This document shows, piece after piece, positions 11,372-18,863 of a stretch of DNA of 24,567 nt (within the stretch, counting starts at the first letter, position 1; the number at the start of each line of letters is the position of its first letter). Source of the stretch: a virus. The notes beneath the pieces were generated by a model. It had not been told where the DNA came from. It saw only the letters and a list, made by a program, of their open reading frames with translations, and did not search any database. Made by a program: the position numbers and the translations under genes. Location: IMG/VR virus record IMGVR_UViG_3300020171_000130, positions 1 through 24,567 of that record; one strand, 5' to 3'.

Positions 11372-12646
11372 ATGCTACAATCATCACCAGCCCTAAGAGA
11401 AAACACAGACGCTCACGAAGAAGCCGTGATAATCTCAGATGAATACAAGATACGCGAATTATATCAAATTGACCGTGATATAGAATATATCGTTGACCTA
11501 GGAGCTAACTCAGGTACAGCATCATTTAAGTTTCAAACATTCTACCCTAATGCTAAAATCCTAGTATGTGAACCAGAGCCAGAATTGATGAAATACGCTA
11601 AACTGAATACAAACAACAAGTTAACATACGTTCAGAAGGCAGTAATAGGTGATGATCGTAAAGAAGTACCATTTAACGTATGTAAATGGGCAGGGAATCA
11701 TCACGTTGACGGACACTTCAGGTGGGACTTATACGCCCCTATGGGTAGTAAAAAGATAGGACAGATTAAAGTACCAGCGTGTACTCTTAAAGACTTAGTA
11801 GATGAATACGAGTTCCCAAGAATAGATTTACTCAAGATAGACACAGAGGGAATGGAATCAGAGATATTAAAAGCATACAAGCCATATCTGAAGAATGTTA
11901 AATATATTAGAGGAGAATGGCACGGAGATAAAGAACGAACCCTTATCAGAGATATATTAAGCGATACCCACGATGTGATGATGGAAAGCATAGCTGATAC
12001 ACAGGGCGGGATTTTTGCTGAGATTAAGAAAGTATTAAATCAGCCAAAGATATTACCAGAGAACGTTAAGAGAGGAATAGTAATTACTACCAGTGAATAC
12101 ACAAAGGATTTCTTAAAGCCATTATTAGAAAGTATTAAAGATGTTAAGTATCCTATCTTAGTAGTGAGCAATGGAGGGTATAATCCGATAGAAACAATAA
12201 AATCAGTATTACAATATGACCAAGTAGAAATGATTATCAATAAGGAGAACAAATGGGAATTAGGAGGAATAGCGAGAGGGAAAGAAAAGTTTGATGAGTT
12301 CGTTCATTTAATGGATACCACTCTTATAAAAGATATATCAATGTTTGATAGATTATTTGAATACGCTCCAGATGAGCATATCGCCTTGACAAAAGGACAC
12401 TTTCATTTTATGGGAAAGTATGTATCAGCTAAATTACCTAACCTACCCGTAGTAACCAGCAAGGATGTAGCAATAATGTTAGAAGCTCACTGGTTGAAGT
12501 ATTATAGAGAATTCAAACCTAATCTACCCGTTCAGAGTGACGATTTTGAAGTAATACACGGACAGAATAGGATGAAATTAGAGAACGAATATATGATAAA
12601 ATGGAAGGGTACTTATCAAATAGAACGTGATAATGAGATATTATGA
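11372..12646 (+). CDS. FkbM-type methyltransferase fused to a second (GT-like) domain
   Basis: The 424-residue product has two parts. Residues 1-215 are an FkbM-family SAM methyltransferase: VDLGANSGTASF (41-52, motif I), CEPEPELM (66-73) and LLKIDTEGMESEIL (153-166, the family signature). Such enzymes O-methylate sugars or polyketides. Residues about 232-424 begin anew with RGIVITTSEYTKDFLKPLLE and ILVVSNGGYNP (262-272), as at the start of a GT-A fold, but no clear DxD metal motif is seen; FDRLFEYAPDEH is the best acidic candidate. The fusion suggests one protein that transfers and then caps a sugar by methylation. The second domain assignment is tentative. It starts one base after the previous stop and ends in an ATGA overlap. 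Confidence 0.75.
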   Translation: MLQSSPALRENTDAHEEAVIISDEYKIRELYQIDRDIEYIVDLGANSGTASFKFQTFYPNAKILVCEPEPELMKYAKLNTNNKLTYVQKAVIGDDRKEVPFNVCKWAGNHHVDGHFRWDLYAPMGSKKIGQIKVPACTLKDLVDEYEFPRIDLLKIDTEGMESEILKAYKPYLKNVKYIRGEWHGDKERTLIRDILSDTHDVMMESIADTQGGIFAEIKKVLNQPKILPENVKRGIVITTSEYTKDFLKPLLESIKDVKYPILVVSNGGYNPIETIKSVLQYDQVEMIINKENKWELGGIARGKEKFDEFVHLMDTTLIKDISMFDRLFEYAPDEHIALTKGHFHFMGKYVSAKLPNLPVVTSKDVAIMLEAHWLKYYREFKPNLPVQSDDFEVIHGQNRMKLENEYMIKWKGTYQIERDNEIL

Positions 12647-13917
12647 ATATAAATGAAATAAAACCATATCCAAAGAATGCTAAAAAGCATCCCAAAAAAC
12701 AGATAGAGCAGGTGGCTAACAGCATTAAAGAGTTTGGATTTAATCAACCAATAGTAATAGATAAGAACAACGTAATAATAGTAGGACACGGGAGATACGA
12801 AGCATCAAAGCTATTAGGGTTAAAAGACGTACCTACATTACAAGTAGACCTAGATGAAAAGAGAGCCAGTGCATACAGATTAGCTGATAACAAATTGAAC
12901 GAGAGTGATTGGGATATGGATTTGGCGATAGAGGAGCTTAAAGAATTAGATGAAGATTTATTTAATCTAACAGGCTTTGACGCAGATTTACTAATAGAGC
13001 CAGAAGATAAAGATGACGAGATACCAGAGAACCCACCAGCGATAGCACAACTAGGAGATATATATCAATTAGGAAATCATAAAATAATGTGTGGAGATGC
13101 AACTAAAGAGAAAGACTTAGAAAAATTAATGGATGGGAAGAAGGCCCAAATGTGCTTCACCGATCCACCATATAATGTAGACTACACTGGAGGGATGGGA
13201 ACTCACAAAAAGAATGAGAGGAGTGGAATTCTAAATGATAAAATGAGTAGTAGTGATTTTTATGAATTCTTATCAGAGGTATCAAAAAGGATTATAGAAA
13301 ACACAATAGGAGGAGTATATATTTGTATGAGTAGTAGTGAGATTGATACGTTAAAAAGAGCATGGCAAAACAATGGAGGACACTGGCAATCATTTATTAT
13401 TTGGGTAAAAAATAACTTTACATTATCTAGAGCAGATTACCAGCACACCTATGAACCAATATTATACGGATGGGGGAATGGAATTGTAAATCATTATTTT
13501 TCAGAAGACAGAGATAGACCAAATGTCTGGGAAGATTTAAGAAAAGTAAAAACAATTTATAAAGATGGATATACAACAATAACATTTCAGGGATATAAAG
13601 TTAGAATCCAAGGGAAAATAGAGAAGGGCGAAGTAATAAGAAAGAAACAAAGGACTGATATCTGGAGGCATGACAAGCCAACGAAAAGCTCAGAACATCC
13701 AACGATGAAACCAGTAGCATTATGTACCGAAGCAATCATAGGAAGTAGTAAAGAGGAAGACATAGTATTAGACCTCTTCCTCGGCTCAGGTAGCACTCTA
13801 ATAGCATCAGAGAAAACAAACAGAATATGTTATGGGATGGAATTAGACCCAAAGTATGTAGACGTAATAATAAAGCGTTATGAAGATTATACAGGTAATA
13901 AAGCAGTAAAACTTTGA
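12643..13917 (+). CDS. ParB-like/DNA N4-N6 methyltransferase fusion
   Basis: The 424-residue product combines two domains. Residues 1-110 are ParB/Srx-like, with the NTP-binding signature GHGRYEASKLLG (48-59). The methyltransferase domain has the catalytic DPPYNVDYTGG (174-184) before the SAM-binding FLGSGSTLIAS (379-389), which is the beta-class motif order. It should methylate the exocyclic amine of adenine or cytosine. The ParB-like part could guide or regulate DNA contact. Such fusions are common in phages and usually act against host restriction. It is coupled by ATGA to the sugar island upstream, and 22 bases separate it from the terminase small subunit gene. Confidence 0.9.
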   Translation: MNINEIKPYPKNAKKHPKKQIEQVANSIKEFGFNQPIVIDKNNVIIVGHGRYEASKLLGLKDVPTLQVDLDEKRASAYRLADNKLNESDWDMDLAIEELKELDEDLFNLTGFDADLLIEPEDKDDEIPENPPAIAQLGDIYQLGNHKIMCGDATKEKDLEKLMDGKKAQMCFTDPPYNVDYTGGMGTHKKNERSGILNDKMSSSDFYEFLSEVSKRIIENTIGGVYICMSSSEIDTLKRAWQNNGGHWQSFIIWVKNNFTLSRADYQHTYEPILYGWGNGIVNHYFSEDRDRPNVWEDLRKVKTIYKDGYTTITFQGYKVRIQGKIEKGEVIRKKQRTDIWRHDKPTKSSEHPTMKPVALCTEAIIGSSKEEDIVLDLFLGSGSTLIASEKTNRICYGMELDPKYVDVIIKRYEDYTGNKAVKL

Positions 13918-13939
13918 TAATAACAATAAATAACAAGAT

Positions 13940-14293
13940 ATGACATTTGTAAAAGGAGAATCAGGTAACCCAGCAGGAAGACCAGTAGGAACTACTGGAA
14001 GTATATCTATTACTGGAATGATTAGAGATGAACTAGAAAAATGCCCAGAAGGTGAAACTAAGAAAACATACGCAGATCTTATTATTAAAAGAATACTAAG
14101 CAAGGCTATCAAAGACGGAGATGGTAGAATGATAGAGAAGATATGGGCGTATATGGATGGCTTACCATCGCAATCAATGGATGTTACAAGTGGTGGAGAG
14201 AAGTTATTTATTCAAATAAGTAGTGAAATAGCAGAAAAAAATGATATTAACTCCAGGACAGAAAATAATAGCGAAGGATCGTCATCGGTTTAG
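13940..14293 (+). CDS. Terminase small subunit-like protein
   Basis: The 117-residue product starts MTFVKGESGNPAGRPVGT. That matches the KGxSGNPxGRP signature of a family of small phage proteins found next to large terminases. The basic GRP segment resembles an AT-hook. The rest is helical (YADLIIKRILSKAIKDGDGRMIEKI) with an acidic, Ser-rich tail. It should recognise the packaging site and deliver DNA to the large subunit. Its 3' end overlaps the large subunit gene by 53 bases. Confidence 0.8.
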   Translation: MTFVKGESGNPAGRPVGTTGSISITGMIRDELEKCPEGETKKTYADLIIKRILSKAIKDGDGRMIEKIWAYMDGLPSQSMDVTSGGEKLFIQISSEIAEKNDINSRTENNSEGSSSV

Positions 14294-15467
14294 AGTAGTA
14301 AGAGCAGGAAGAAGATTCGGTAAGACACATTTAGCAGTAGAGGAGATAAAAGGTAAAGCTATATCTAAGCCAACCAGAATAGCATATTTTGCTACTACTT
14401 ATTCACAAGCTCGTGATATTTGTTGGGAGTTGTTAAAAAAAGAATTAAAACCAGCAATAATACAAGCGAATGAAAGTAGATTAGAGATACGAACTAAAAC
14501 ACAGAAAGGTGGCGAGAGCATAATACAATTAAAGGGTTGGGAATCAGTAGAAACAAGTAGAGGACAGCAGTTTGATTTTCTAGTATTAGATGAAATAGCT
14601 TCAATGAGAAACTTCTGGGCTGACTGGAGAGAGATATTAAGACCAACACTTACTGATACAAGAGGAGAGGGAATGTTTATTAGCACACCGAAAGGATTTA
14701 ATCACTTCTACGATTTATGTAATAAGGAACTAGAAGATAAAGAGTTCAAAGCATTCCATTTTACAAGCTATGATAACCCATTCTTACCAGTAGAAGAATT
14801 AGATTCAGTTAAACTAACCATACCACCAGAGTCTTTTGAGCAAGAGTATATGGCTAGTTTTCAGAAGACACAAGGGTTAGTGTATAAAGAGTTTGATAGA
14901 AAAAGACATCTATACGAAGAACTACCAGATGGAGATTATGAGAAGATAGGAGGAGTAGACTTCGGCTTTAAAAACCCAGCAGGAGTATTAGACATACGAT
15001 TATTCAAAGATAAGTTTTATGTAGAGAATGAGTTTTATAAACGAGAGAGAACAGAAGAACAAATAGCTGATTATGTAACTGCTCATAAGTTTGATGAAGT
15101 ATATCCAGATCCAGAGAATCCATCAGCTATTGAAGTATTAAAAAGAAAAGGCGTAAACACAAGAGAAGTTATTAAGGGCAAGAATAGTGTAAAGAGTGGA
15201 ATAGATAAAGTAAGAGAAGCGTTTATTACAGGGAGGTTATTTGTTAACAAACAATGCGTAAACCTAATATCCGAGCTAGAGATGTATTCTTACGATGATG
15301 AAGATGGCGAGAAGAATGAGAATGAGAATCCATTAAAAGCTAATGACCATCTATGTGACGCTCTACGTTATGTAATAATGATGAAAGACACAGCTCAGGA
15401 TATGGAACTAGAGAGAGCCGACAGACTACTCTCAAGATTAAAAAGTAATACTAATCAAACGAGATAA
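14241..15467 (+). CDS. Terminase large subunit
   Basis: The 408-residue product is the ATP-driven packaging motor and nuclease. The ATPase half shows Walker A RAGRRFGKTH (21-30), Walker B FDFLVLDEIAS (111-121, D117-E118) and coupling motif FISTPKG (146-152). The nuclease half shows GGVDFGF (237-243, D240), a second acidic region around the DEVYPDPENP segment, and ANDHLCDALRY (377-387, D379 and D383), as in RNase H-like terminase nucleases. Length is somewhat short but all motifs are present. The ATG at 14241 overlaps the small subunit gene by 53 bases and precedes a typical TPGQK start. It lies directly upstream of the portal module. Confidence 0.93.
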   Translation: MILTPGQKIIAKDRHRFRVVRAGRRFGKTHLAVEEIKGKAISKPTRIAYFATTYSQARDICWELLKKELKPAIIQANESRLEIRTKTQKGGESIIQLKGWESVETSRGQQFDFLVLDEIASMRNFWADWREILRPTLTDTRGEGMFISTPKGFNHFYDLCNKELEDKEFKAFHFTSYDNPFLPVEELDSVKLTIPPESFEQEYMASFQKTQGLVYKEFDRKRHLYEELPDGDYEKIGGVDFGFKNPAGVLDIRLFKDKFYVENEFYKRERTEEQIADYVTAHKFDEVYPDPENPSAIEVLKRKGVNTREVIKGKNSVKSGIDKVREAFITGRLFVNKQCVNLISELEMYSYDDEDGEKNENENPLKANDHLCDALRYVIMMKDTAQDMELERADRLLSRLKSNTNQTR

Positions 15468-15477
15468 GATAATAACA

Positions 15478-15729
15478 ATGCCTAAAACCCTAAACACTAT
15501 AATAAACGGAGAGCCACAATTAAAGAAGATACCCTTTGAAGTTATGGGGCTTGAATATCATACGAGCGATTTTCTTAATTGGTGTATGAAGAATAGAGAG
15601 AATCTTGAGTTTATTAAAAAGTGTCAGACATTAGAAAAAGCATCTATGTCATCGGTTTTACATATAGACCATCTCAAAAGGATACAGAAGATAGAGGACA
15701 CTATAAGCTATAAGAGGAATGGGGCTTGA
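15478..15729 (+). CDS. Small hypothetical protein (83 aa)
   Basis: The ORF encodes 83 residues (MPKTLNTIINGEPQLKKIPFE...), mixed with a helical C-terminal half (SDFLNWCMKNRENLEFIKKC). Its TGA stop (15727-15729) lies inside the -35 box TTGACA of the promoter for the structural genes, so gene end and promoter are interlocked. It starts 10 bases after the terminase stop in aataacaATG. Function is unknown. Confidence 0.65.
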   Translation: MPKTLNTIINGEPQLKKIPFEVMGLEYHTSDFLNWCMKNRENLEFIKKCQTLEKASMSSVLHIDHLKRIQKIEDTISYKRNGA

Positions 15730-15753
15730 CACGATTTCATACTTTGTTATAAT
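15726..15753 (+). promoter_or_regulatory. Sigma70-type promoter for the structural module
   Basis: TTGACA (15726-15731), a 16-base spacer and TATAAT (15748-15753) match the consensus boxes exactly; spacing is one base under the optimum. Transcription should begin near 15760. The first gene, at 15832, is reached only after passing the terminator at 15799-15827. Confidence 0.8.
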
Positions 15754-15798
15754 AAACCAATAGAATAAATAAACTTATTTCCTAGCCAATACAACGGA

Positions 15799-15827
15799 GG
15801 GAATGTCAATACGACATTCCCTTTTTT
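15799..15827 (+). terminator. Intrinsic terminator/attenuator just after the promoter
   Basis: GGGAATGTC (15799-15807) and GACATTCCC (15813-15821) form a perfect nine-bp stem with loop aatac, followed by six T residues (15822-15827). This is a textbook rho-independent terminator. It begins only about 40 bases after the expected transcription start at 15760 and ends five bases before the ATG at 15832. It could end transcription from upstream, create a small RNA of about 70 bases, or act as a conditional attenuator for the portal and capsid genes. A ten-codon ORF (ATG 15803 to TGA 15835) spans the hairpin exactly and overlaps the next ATG. Confidence 0.85.
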
Positions 15828-15831
15828 ATTT

Positions 15832-15993
15832 ATGAAAGATAATAGAAGAAAATTAACTGACCCTGAAGAATATCAAATTATCAAAAGTATCTATTTTGAG
15901 AAAGATGTTTTTGATAAAGAGAAAACAGACCCCATAGAACGCTTGGAACGTATGAACTCAAAAGAACGTAATAATAATATTAACTCACGATAA
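15832..15993 (+). CDS. Small hypothetical protein before portal (53 aa)
   Basis: The ORF encodes 53 residues (MKDNRRKLTDPEEYQIIKS...), charged and helical, with no cysteines or recognised motif. It is the first gene behind the terminator at 15799-15827. Its TAA overlaps the portal ATG by one base (TAATG), so portal translation may depend on it. Small proteins at this position are sometimes head accessory factors, but that is only context. Confidence 0.6.
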   Translation: MKDNRRKLTDPEEYQIIKSIYFEKDVFDKEKTDPIERLERMNSKERNNNINSR

Positions 15994-17801
15994 TGAAAAT
16001 ACTACAAGAAACAGAGAGTATAATTAGTAATTATTCTACTACCATTGACCTAGTCAGTGGTTTGAAGTTTAATCAAAAAGACCAGATTAGAACAATAGAG
16101 TTCTATAATAACAGCCAATATCTTAACGGAATGAAAGACGAGCTTGGTAGAGATAAGCCATTCTTTCAAATCCTTAACGCTATTTGTGATGTAGAAAACA
16201 CAGCAAAAGACCTAGACACGAAAGATGTAAATATAACATCAGATGACTCTAATCATTATTTAGAGAGCTTTTTATTATCCAAAGATATACAGGTTTGGAT
16301 GAAAGAGGCGAACTTCGCTAAGACACTTAATGATATGAGAGATATGCATACTAGGTATGGTTCGCTATTAGTAAAGAAAGTCATTAAGGATGGTGAGCTT
16401 ACTCTAGAGCTACCAGAATGGAAGAACGTAATAACAGACCAAGTAGATATTATACAGGGAGCGATTATTGAAACACACTGGATGACAGCAATGGAATTAG
16501 CCAAGATGACAGAATGGGATAAGAAGAAAATTAAAGAGATATTGAAGAAAATGGAAGGTTCTAATAAAAGAATCCCTATTTATGAAATTAGAGGAGAGTT
16601 TCCACAATCATTTATTAAAGAGTTAGATAATAAGAAATGGACAGATGAAGATGAAATAACCTTTTCTTACCAGTTATATTACATTGCTGGATTACCAAAC
16701 GATAGCGGAGATGAAAATACTTTTACAGCCACCACACCTCTTTACTGGGAAGATGATACTGAGAGAGTATATAAGTATTTAGCTCGTAAACCAAAAGCAG
16801 GTAGAGCATTTGGAATTGGTGTAATGGAAGAAGGAGAAGAAGCACAGGTGTGGACTAACGATGCTATCTTGAAACAACATCGAGCTATGGAATACACCAC
16901 AAAAGTTGTTGCTCAATCAGCATCTAAAAAGCTAAAGGGTAGAAACCTATTAAATGAAACAGATGACGGAACTATTCTAGAACACGAAGAAAACAAACCA
17001 ATCACAGCAATAAACTTATTACCAGCAGGAGGTCTTACTCAGTATAACAATCTAATCACACAATGGTATGAGCAGTTAGAAAAGACGACCAGTGCTTATT
17101 CGGCTCAAAGAGGAGAAACACCACCCTCAGGAACACCATTTAGATTACAAGCCACAATGCTACAACAATCTTCTAGTGTATTTAAGACCTTACAACAAGA
17201 GCTAGGTATCTTTATCACAGAAGTAATAGAGGATTGGGTAATGCCTTATTTAGCTAGTAAGCTAAACAGAGAACATATATTAGCTTATGAGTTTTCATCA
17301 GAAGAACTTAAAGAAATAGATAAGAAGTTCTCTATTGCTGAAGCGGACAAACAAGCAGTAGAGGCGTTTATCAACAACAAATCTCTAACCCAAGAAGATT
17401 ATGACGCTTGGATGGAAAATGCTGATGAGTTTATCAAACAGACCAAAGGACAAAGATTCATCAAGATCCCCGATAAGTTTTATAAGAACTTCAAAGCGAA
17501 AGTAACTGTTAATATCACAGGAGAGCAACGAAATAAAGCAGCAACATTAGAGAGCTTGAATAACCTACTAATTACTTTACTAAACCCTAACGCTGTTAAT
17601 AATCCATTAGCAGAATTGATTATAGGCAAGATAGCTGAATTATCAGGAGCGGGATTAAGCCCAGTTCAAATAAGTGCTGCGATTAGTAAACAGAATAAAG
17701 ATATGGAGGAGCAGTTAGCTCAACAGGCTCAACAACCGATTAAACAACCACAACAATCAAAGCCGATGTCATTACAAGCTAATCCTTTACCAGCAATATG
17801 A
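15993..17801 (+). CDS. Portal protein
   Basis: The 602-residue product has the length, position and outline of a phage portal. It has a mixed alpha/beta N-terminal half, a central region with SAYSAQRGETPPSGTPFRLQATMLQQ (about 368-393) typical of portal stem/crown surroundings, long helices afterwards, and a Gln/Pro-rich disordered C-terminus (QLAQQAQQPIKQPQQSKP). Portals form the dodecameric ring through which DNA enters the capsid and to which the tail is joined. It follows terminase and precedes scaffold and coat genes. It overlaps the gene before by one base and the gene after by ATGA. Confidence 0.8.
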   Translation: MKILQETESIISNYSTTIDLVSGLKFNQKDQIRTIEFYNNSQYLNGMKDELGRDKPFFQILNAICDVENTAKDLDTKDVNITSDDSNHYLESFLLSKDIQVWMKEANFAKTLNDMRDMHTRYGSLLVKKVIKDGELTLELPEWKNVITDQVDIIQGAIIETHWMTAMELAKMTEWDKKKIKEILKKMEGSNKRIPIYEIRGEFPQSFIKELDNKKWTDEDEITFSYQLYYIAGLPNDSGDENTFTATTPLYWEDDTERVYKYLARKPKAGRAFGIGVMEEGEEAQVWTNDAILKQHRAMEYTTKVVAQSASKKLKGRNLLNETDDGTILEHEENKPITAINLLPAGGLTQYNNLITQWYEQLEKTTSAYSAQRGETPPSGTPFRLQATMLQQSSSVFKTLQQELGIFITEVIEDWVMPYLASKLNREHILAYEFSSEELKEIDKKFSIAEADKQAVEAFINNKSLTQEDYDAWMENADEFIKQTKGQRFIKIPDKFYKNFKAKVTVNITGEQRNKAATLESLNNLLITLLNPNAVNNPLAELIIGKIAELSGAGLSPVQISAAISKQNKDMEEQLAQQAQQPIKQPQQSKPMSLQANPLPAI

Positions 17802-18022
17802 AATCACTCCTAGCATTTTATAACGATAAAGACCAAAAAGAGAACGTCCGTAATTACTTAATGGAGCAATTAATGGAAGAAGGGATTGAAAGAATGTTTA
17901 ATAAAGAAGACACGACAGGTATAGCAGACGCTAAGATAGTGATAGACAAAGCATTTGATAATTTAGAAGTATTATTTAATAAAAAAGCCGAACCTAAAAA
18001 ACCAATTAATGAAGCACGTTAG
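17798..18022 (+). CDS. Small helical hypothetical protein (74 aa)
   Basis: The ORF encodes 74 residues (MKSLLAFYNDKDQKENVRNY...), almost entirely predicted helix, with a Lys/Pro-rich end (KKAEPKKPINEAR). It starts in an ATGA overlap with the portal stop, so it is likely made in step with the portal. Head accessory function is possible from position. No motif is recognised. Confidence 0.6.
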   Translation: MKSLLAFYNDKDQKENVRNYLMEQLMEEGIERMFNKEDTTGIADAKIVIDKAFDNLEVLFNKKAEPKKPINEAR

Positions 18023-18023
18023 T

Positions 18024-18227
18024 ATGCCTATTAAAAAGAAAACAACAAAAAAAGAAGTAAAAAAACCTGTTAAGAAAGTTATTAAAAAGAAAGTAGAGAA
18101 GGTAATTGAAGAAGTAATTGAAAAAGCTATAGAGAAAGTTAAAACAAGACAAGGAAACGTACCAGTAAACGGCTCACCAAACGGGAATCAAGGTGGAGTA
18201 CCAGTAAATGGCTCACCAAACGATTAG
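18024..18227 (+). CDS. Lysine-rich protein with two C-terminal repeats
   Basis: From ATG 18024 the product is 67 residues. A basic Lys/Val/Glu stretch forms a likely coiled coil (KKVIKKKVEKVIEEVIEKAI), followed by two copies of VPVNGSPNG/D at the C-terminus. These come from two 25-base direct repeats (18159-18183 and 18198-18222) that differ at one base. An ATG at 18009 would add five residues but overlaps the previous gene. Positive charge and placement between portal and scaffold suggest an internal head component, without proof. Confidence 0.6.
   Translation: MPIKKKTTKKEVKKPVKKVIKKKVEKVIEEVIEKAIEKVKTRQGNVPVNGSPNGNQGGVPVNGSPND
18159..18222 (+). repeat. Two 25-bp direct repeats encoding VPVNGSPN
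   Basis: Copies at 18159-18183 and 18198-18222 are the same except for one synonymous change (AAC/AAT in the Asn codon). They lie 14 bases apart at the 3' end of the Lys-rich gene. The near-identity suggests a recent tandem duplication. Confidence 0.85.
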
Positions 18228-18237
18228 TTATTACTTC

Positions 18238-18330
18238 GTAGCCCCTAATGGGGGTTACAAAGTGGTAATTAGCCACTAGGACATCGGCTATCCAAAAACC
18301 GACTAAACGCATTGTAGCTCTGCACAAACT
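18238..18330 (+). promoter_or_regulatory. Four consecutive hairpins in the scaffold gene leader
   Basis: The 114-base gap before ATG 18342 can fold into four hairpins in a row: GTAGCCCC/GGGGTTAC (18238-18258, one G-U), AGTGG/CCACT (18261-18277), TCGG/CCGA (starting near 18284) and TGTAG/CTACA (starting near 18313). The first is strong; the others have 4-5 bp. A competing tagcc/ggcta pairing (18270-18274 with 18286-18290) links the second and third. I see no promoter or U-tract. The gap lies between portal-linked genes and the abundant scaffold and coat genes, where RNA processing or translation control would be useful. Confidence 0.4.
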
Positions 18331-18341
18331 ACAACAAATCT

Positions 18342-18863
18342 ATGGAAGAAGAAACCACAGATGTCGCTACGGACACAAACGTAGAGGTTGAGGAAGATAC
18401 CAATATCTCCGAGGAAGAGGATTATACCTCTGACGACAGCACTGAGGACGCTGAAGCTCTTAAAGAAAAGCTTGATTCTGCCTTAAAGGCAAAAGCCGAG
18501 CTAACCGCAAGAGCTAGAAAAGCTGAAGAGAAATTAAAAGCTCTAGAAGCTAAACCTCAAGATAATCAACCTAACGATCAACATCTCTCAGAAGAACTTA
18601 GATTGATTGCTCGTGGTCTAACCGATGAAGCCATAGACCAAGCTAAGATTATCGCTAAGGGTAAAGATGTATCTTTAACTGAAGCGATTAAAGACCCTTT
18701 ATTCGCTATCTATCAGAAAGACGCTGATGAGAAAGCGAAGAAAGAGAAAGCTAAGCTAGGTGCTTCAAAAGGTTCTGGTGCGACTGGTGATAAAGCCACG
18801 TTTAAATCAGGTATGACCAAAGAGGAACATCAAAAAGCCTTTCAAGAGGCGTTGAGTAAATAA
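18342..18863 (+). CDS. Scaffold-like protein
   Basis: The 173-residue product has a very acidic N-terminus (EEETTDVATDTNVEVEEDTN), a long coiled coil in the middle (EKLDSALKAKAELTARARKA), and a basic, flexible C-terminus ending FKSGMTKEEHQKAFQEALSK. This layout matches phage scaffolding proteins, whose C-terminal helix docks on the coat protein during procapsid assembly. It ends where the coat gene begins (TAA immediately followed by ATG). Assignment rests on layout and position because scaffolds are poorly conserved. Confidence 0.75.
   Translation: MEEETTDVATDTNVEVEEDTNISEEEDYTSDDSTEDAEALKEKLDSALKAKAELTARARKAEEKLKALEAKPQDNQPNDQHLSEELRLIARGLTDEAIDQAKIIAKGKDVSLTEAIKDPLFAIYQKDADEKAKKEKAKLGASKGSGATGDKATFKSGMTKEEHQKAFQEALSK

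Noticed and set aside
12386-12414. TTGACA inside the FkbM fusion gene
   Set aside because: Only TATGGG stands at the -10 position; no leader or gene start follows that needs a promoter.
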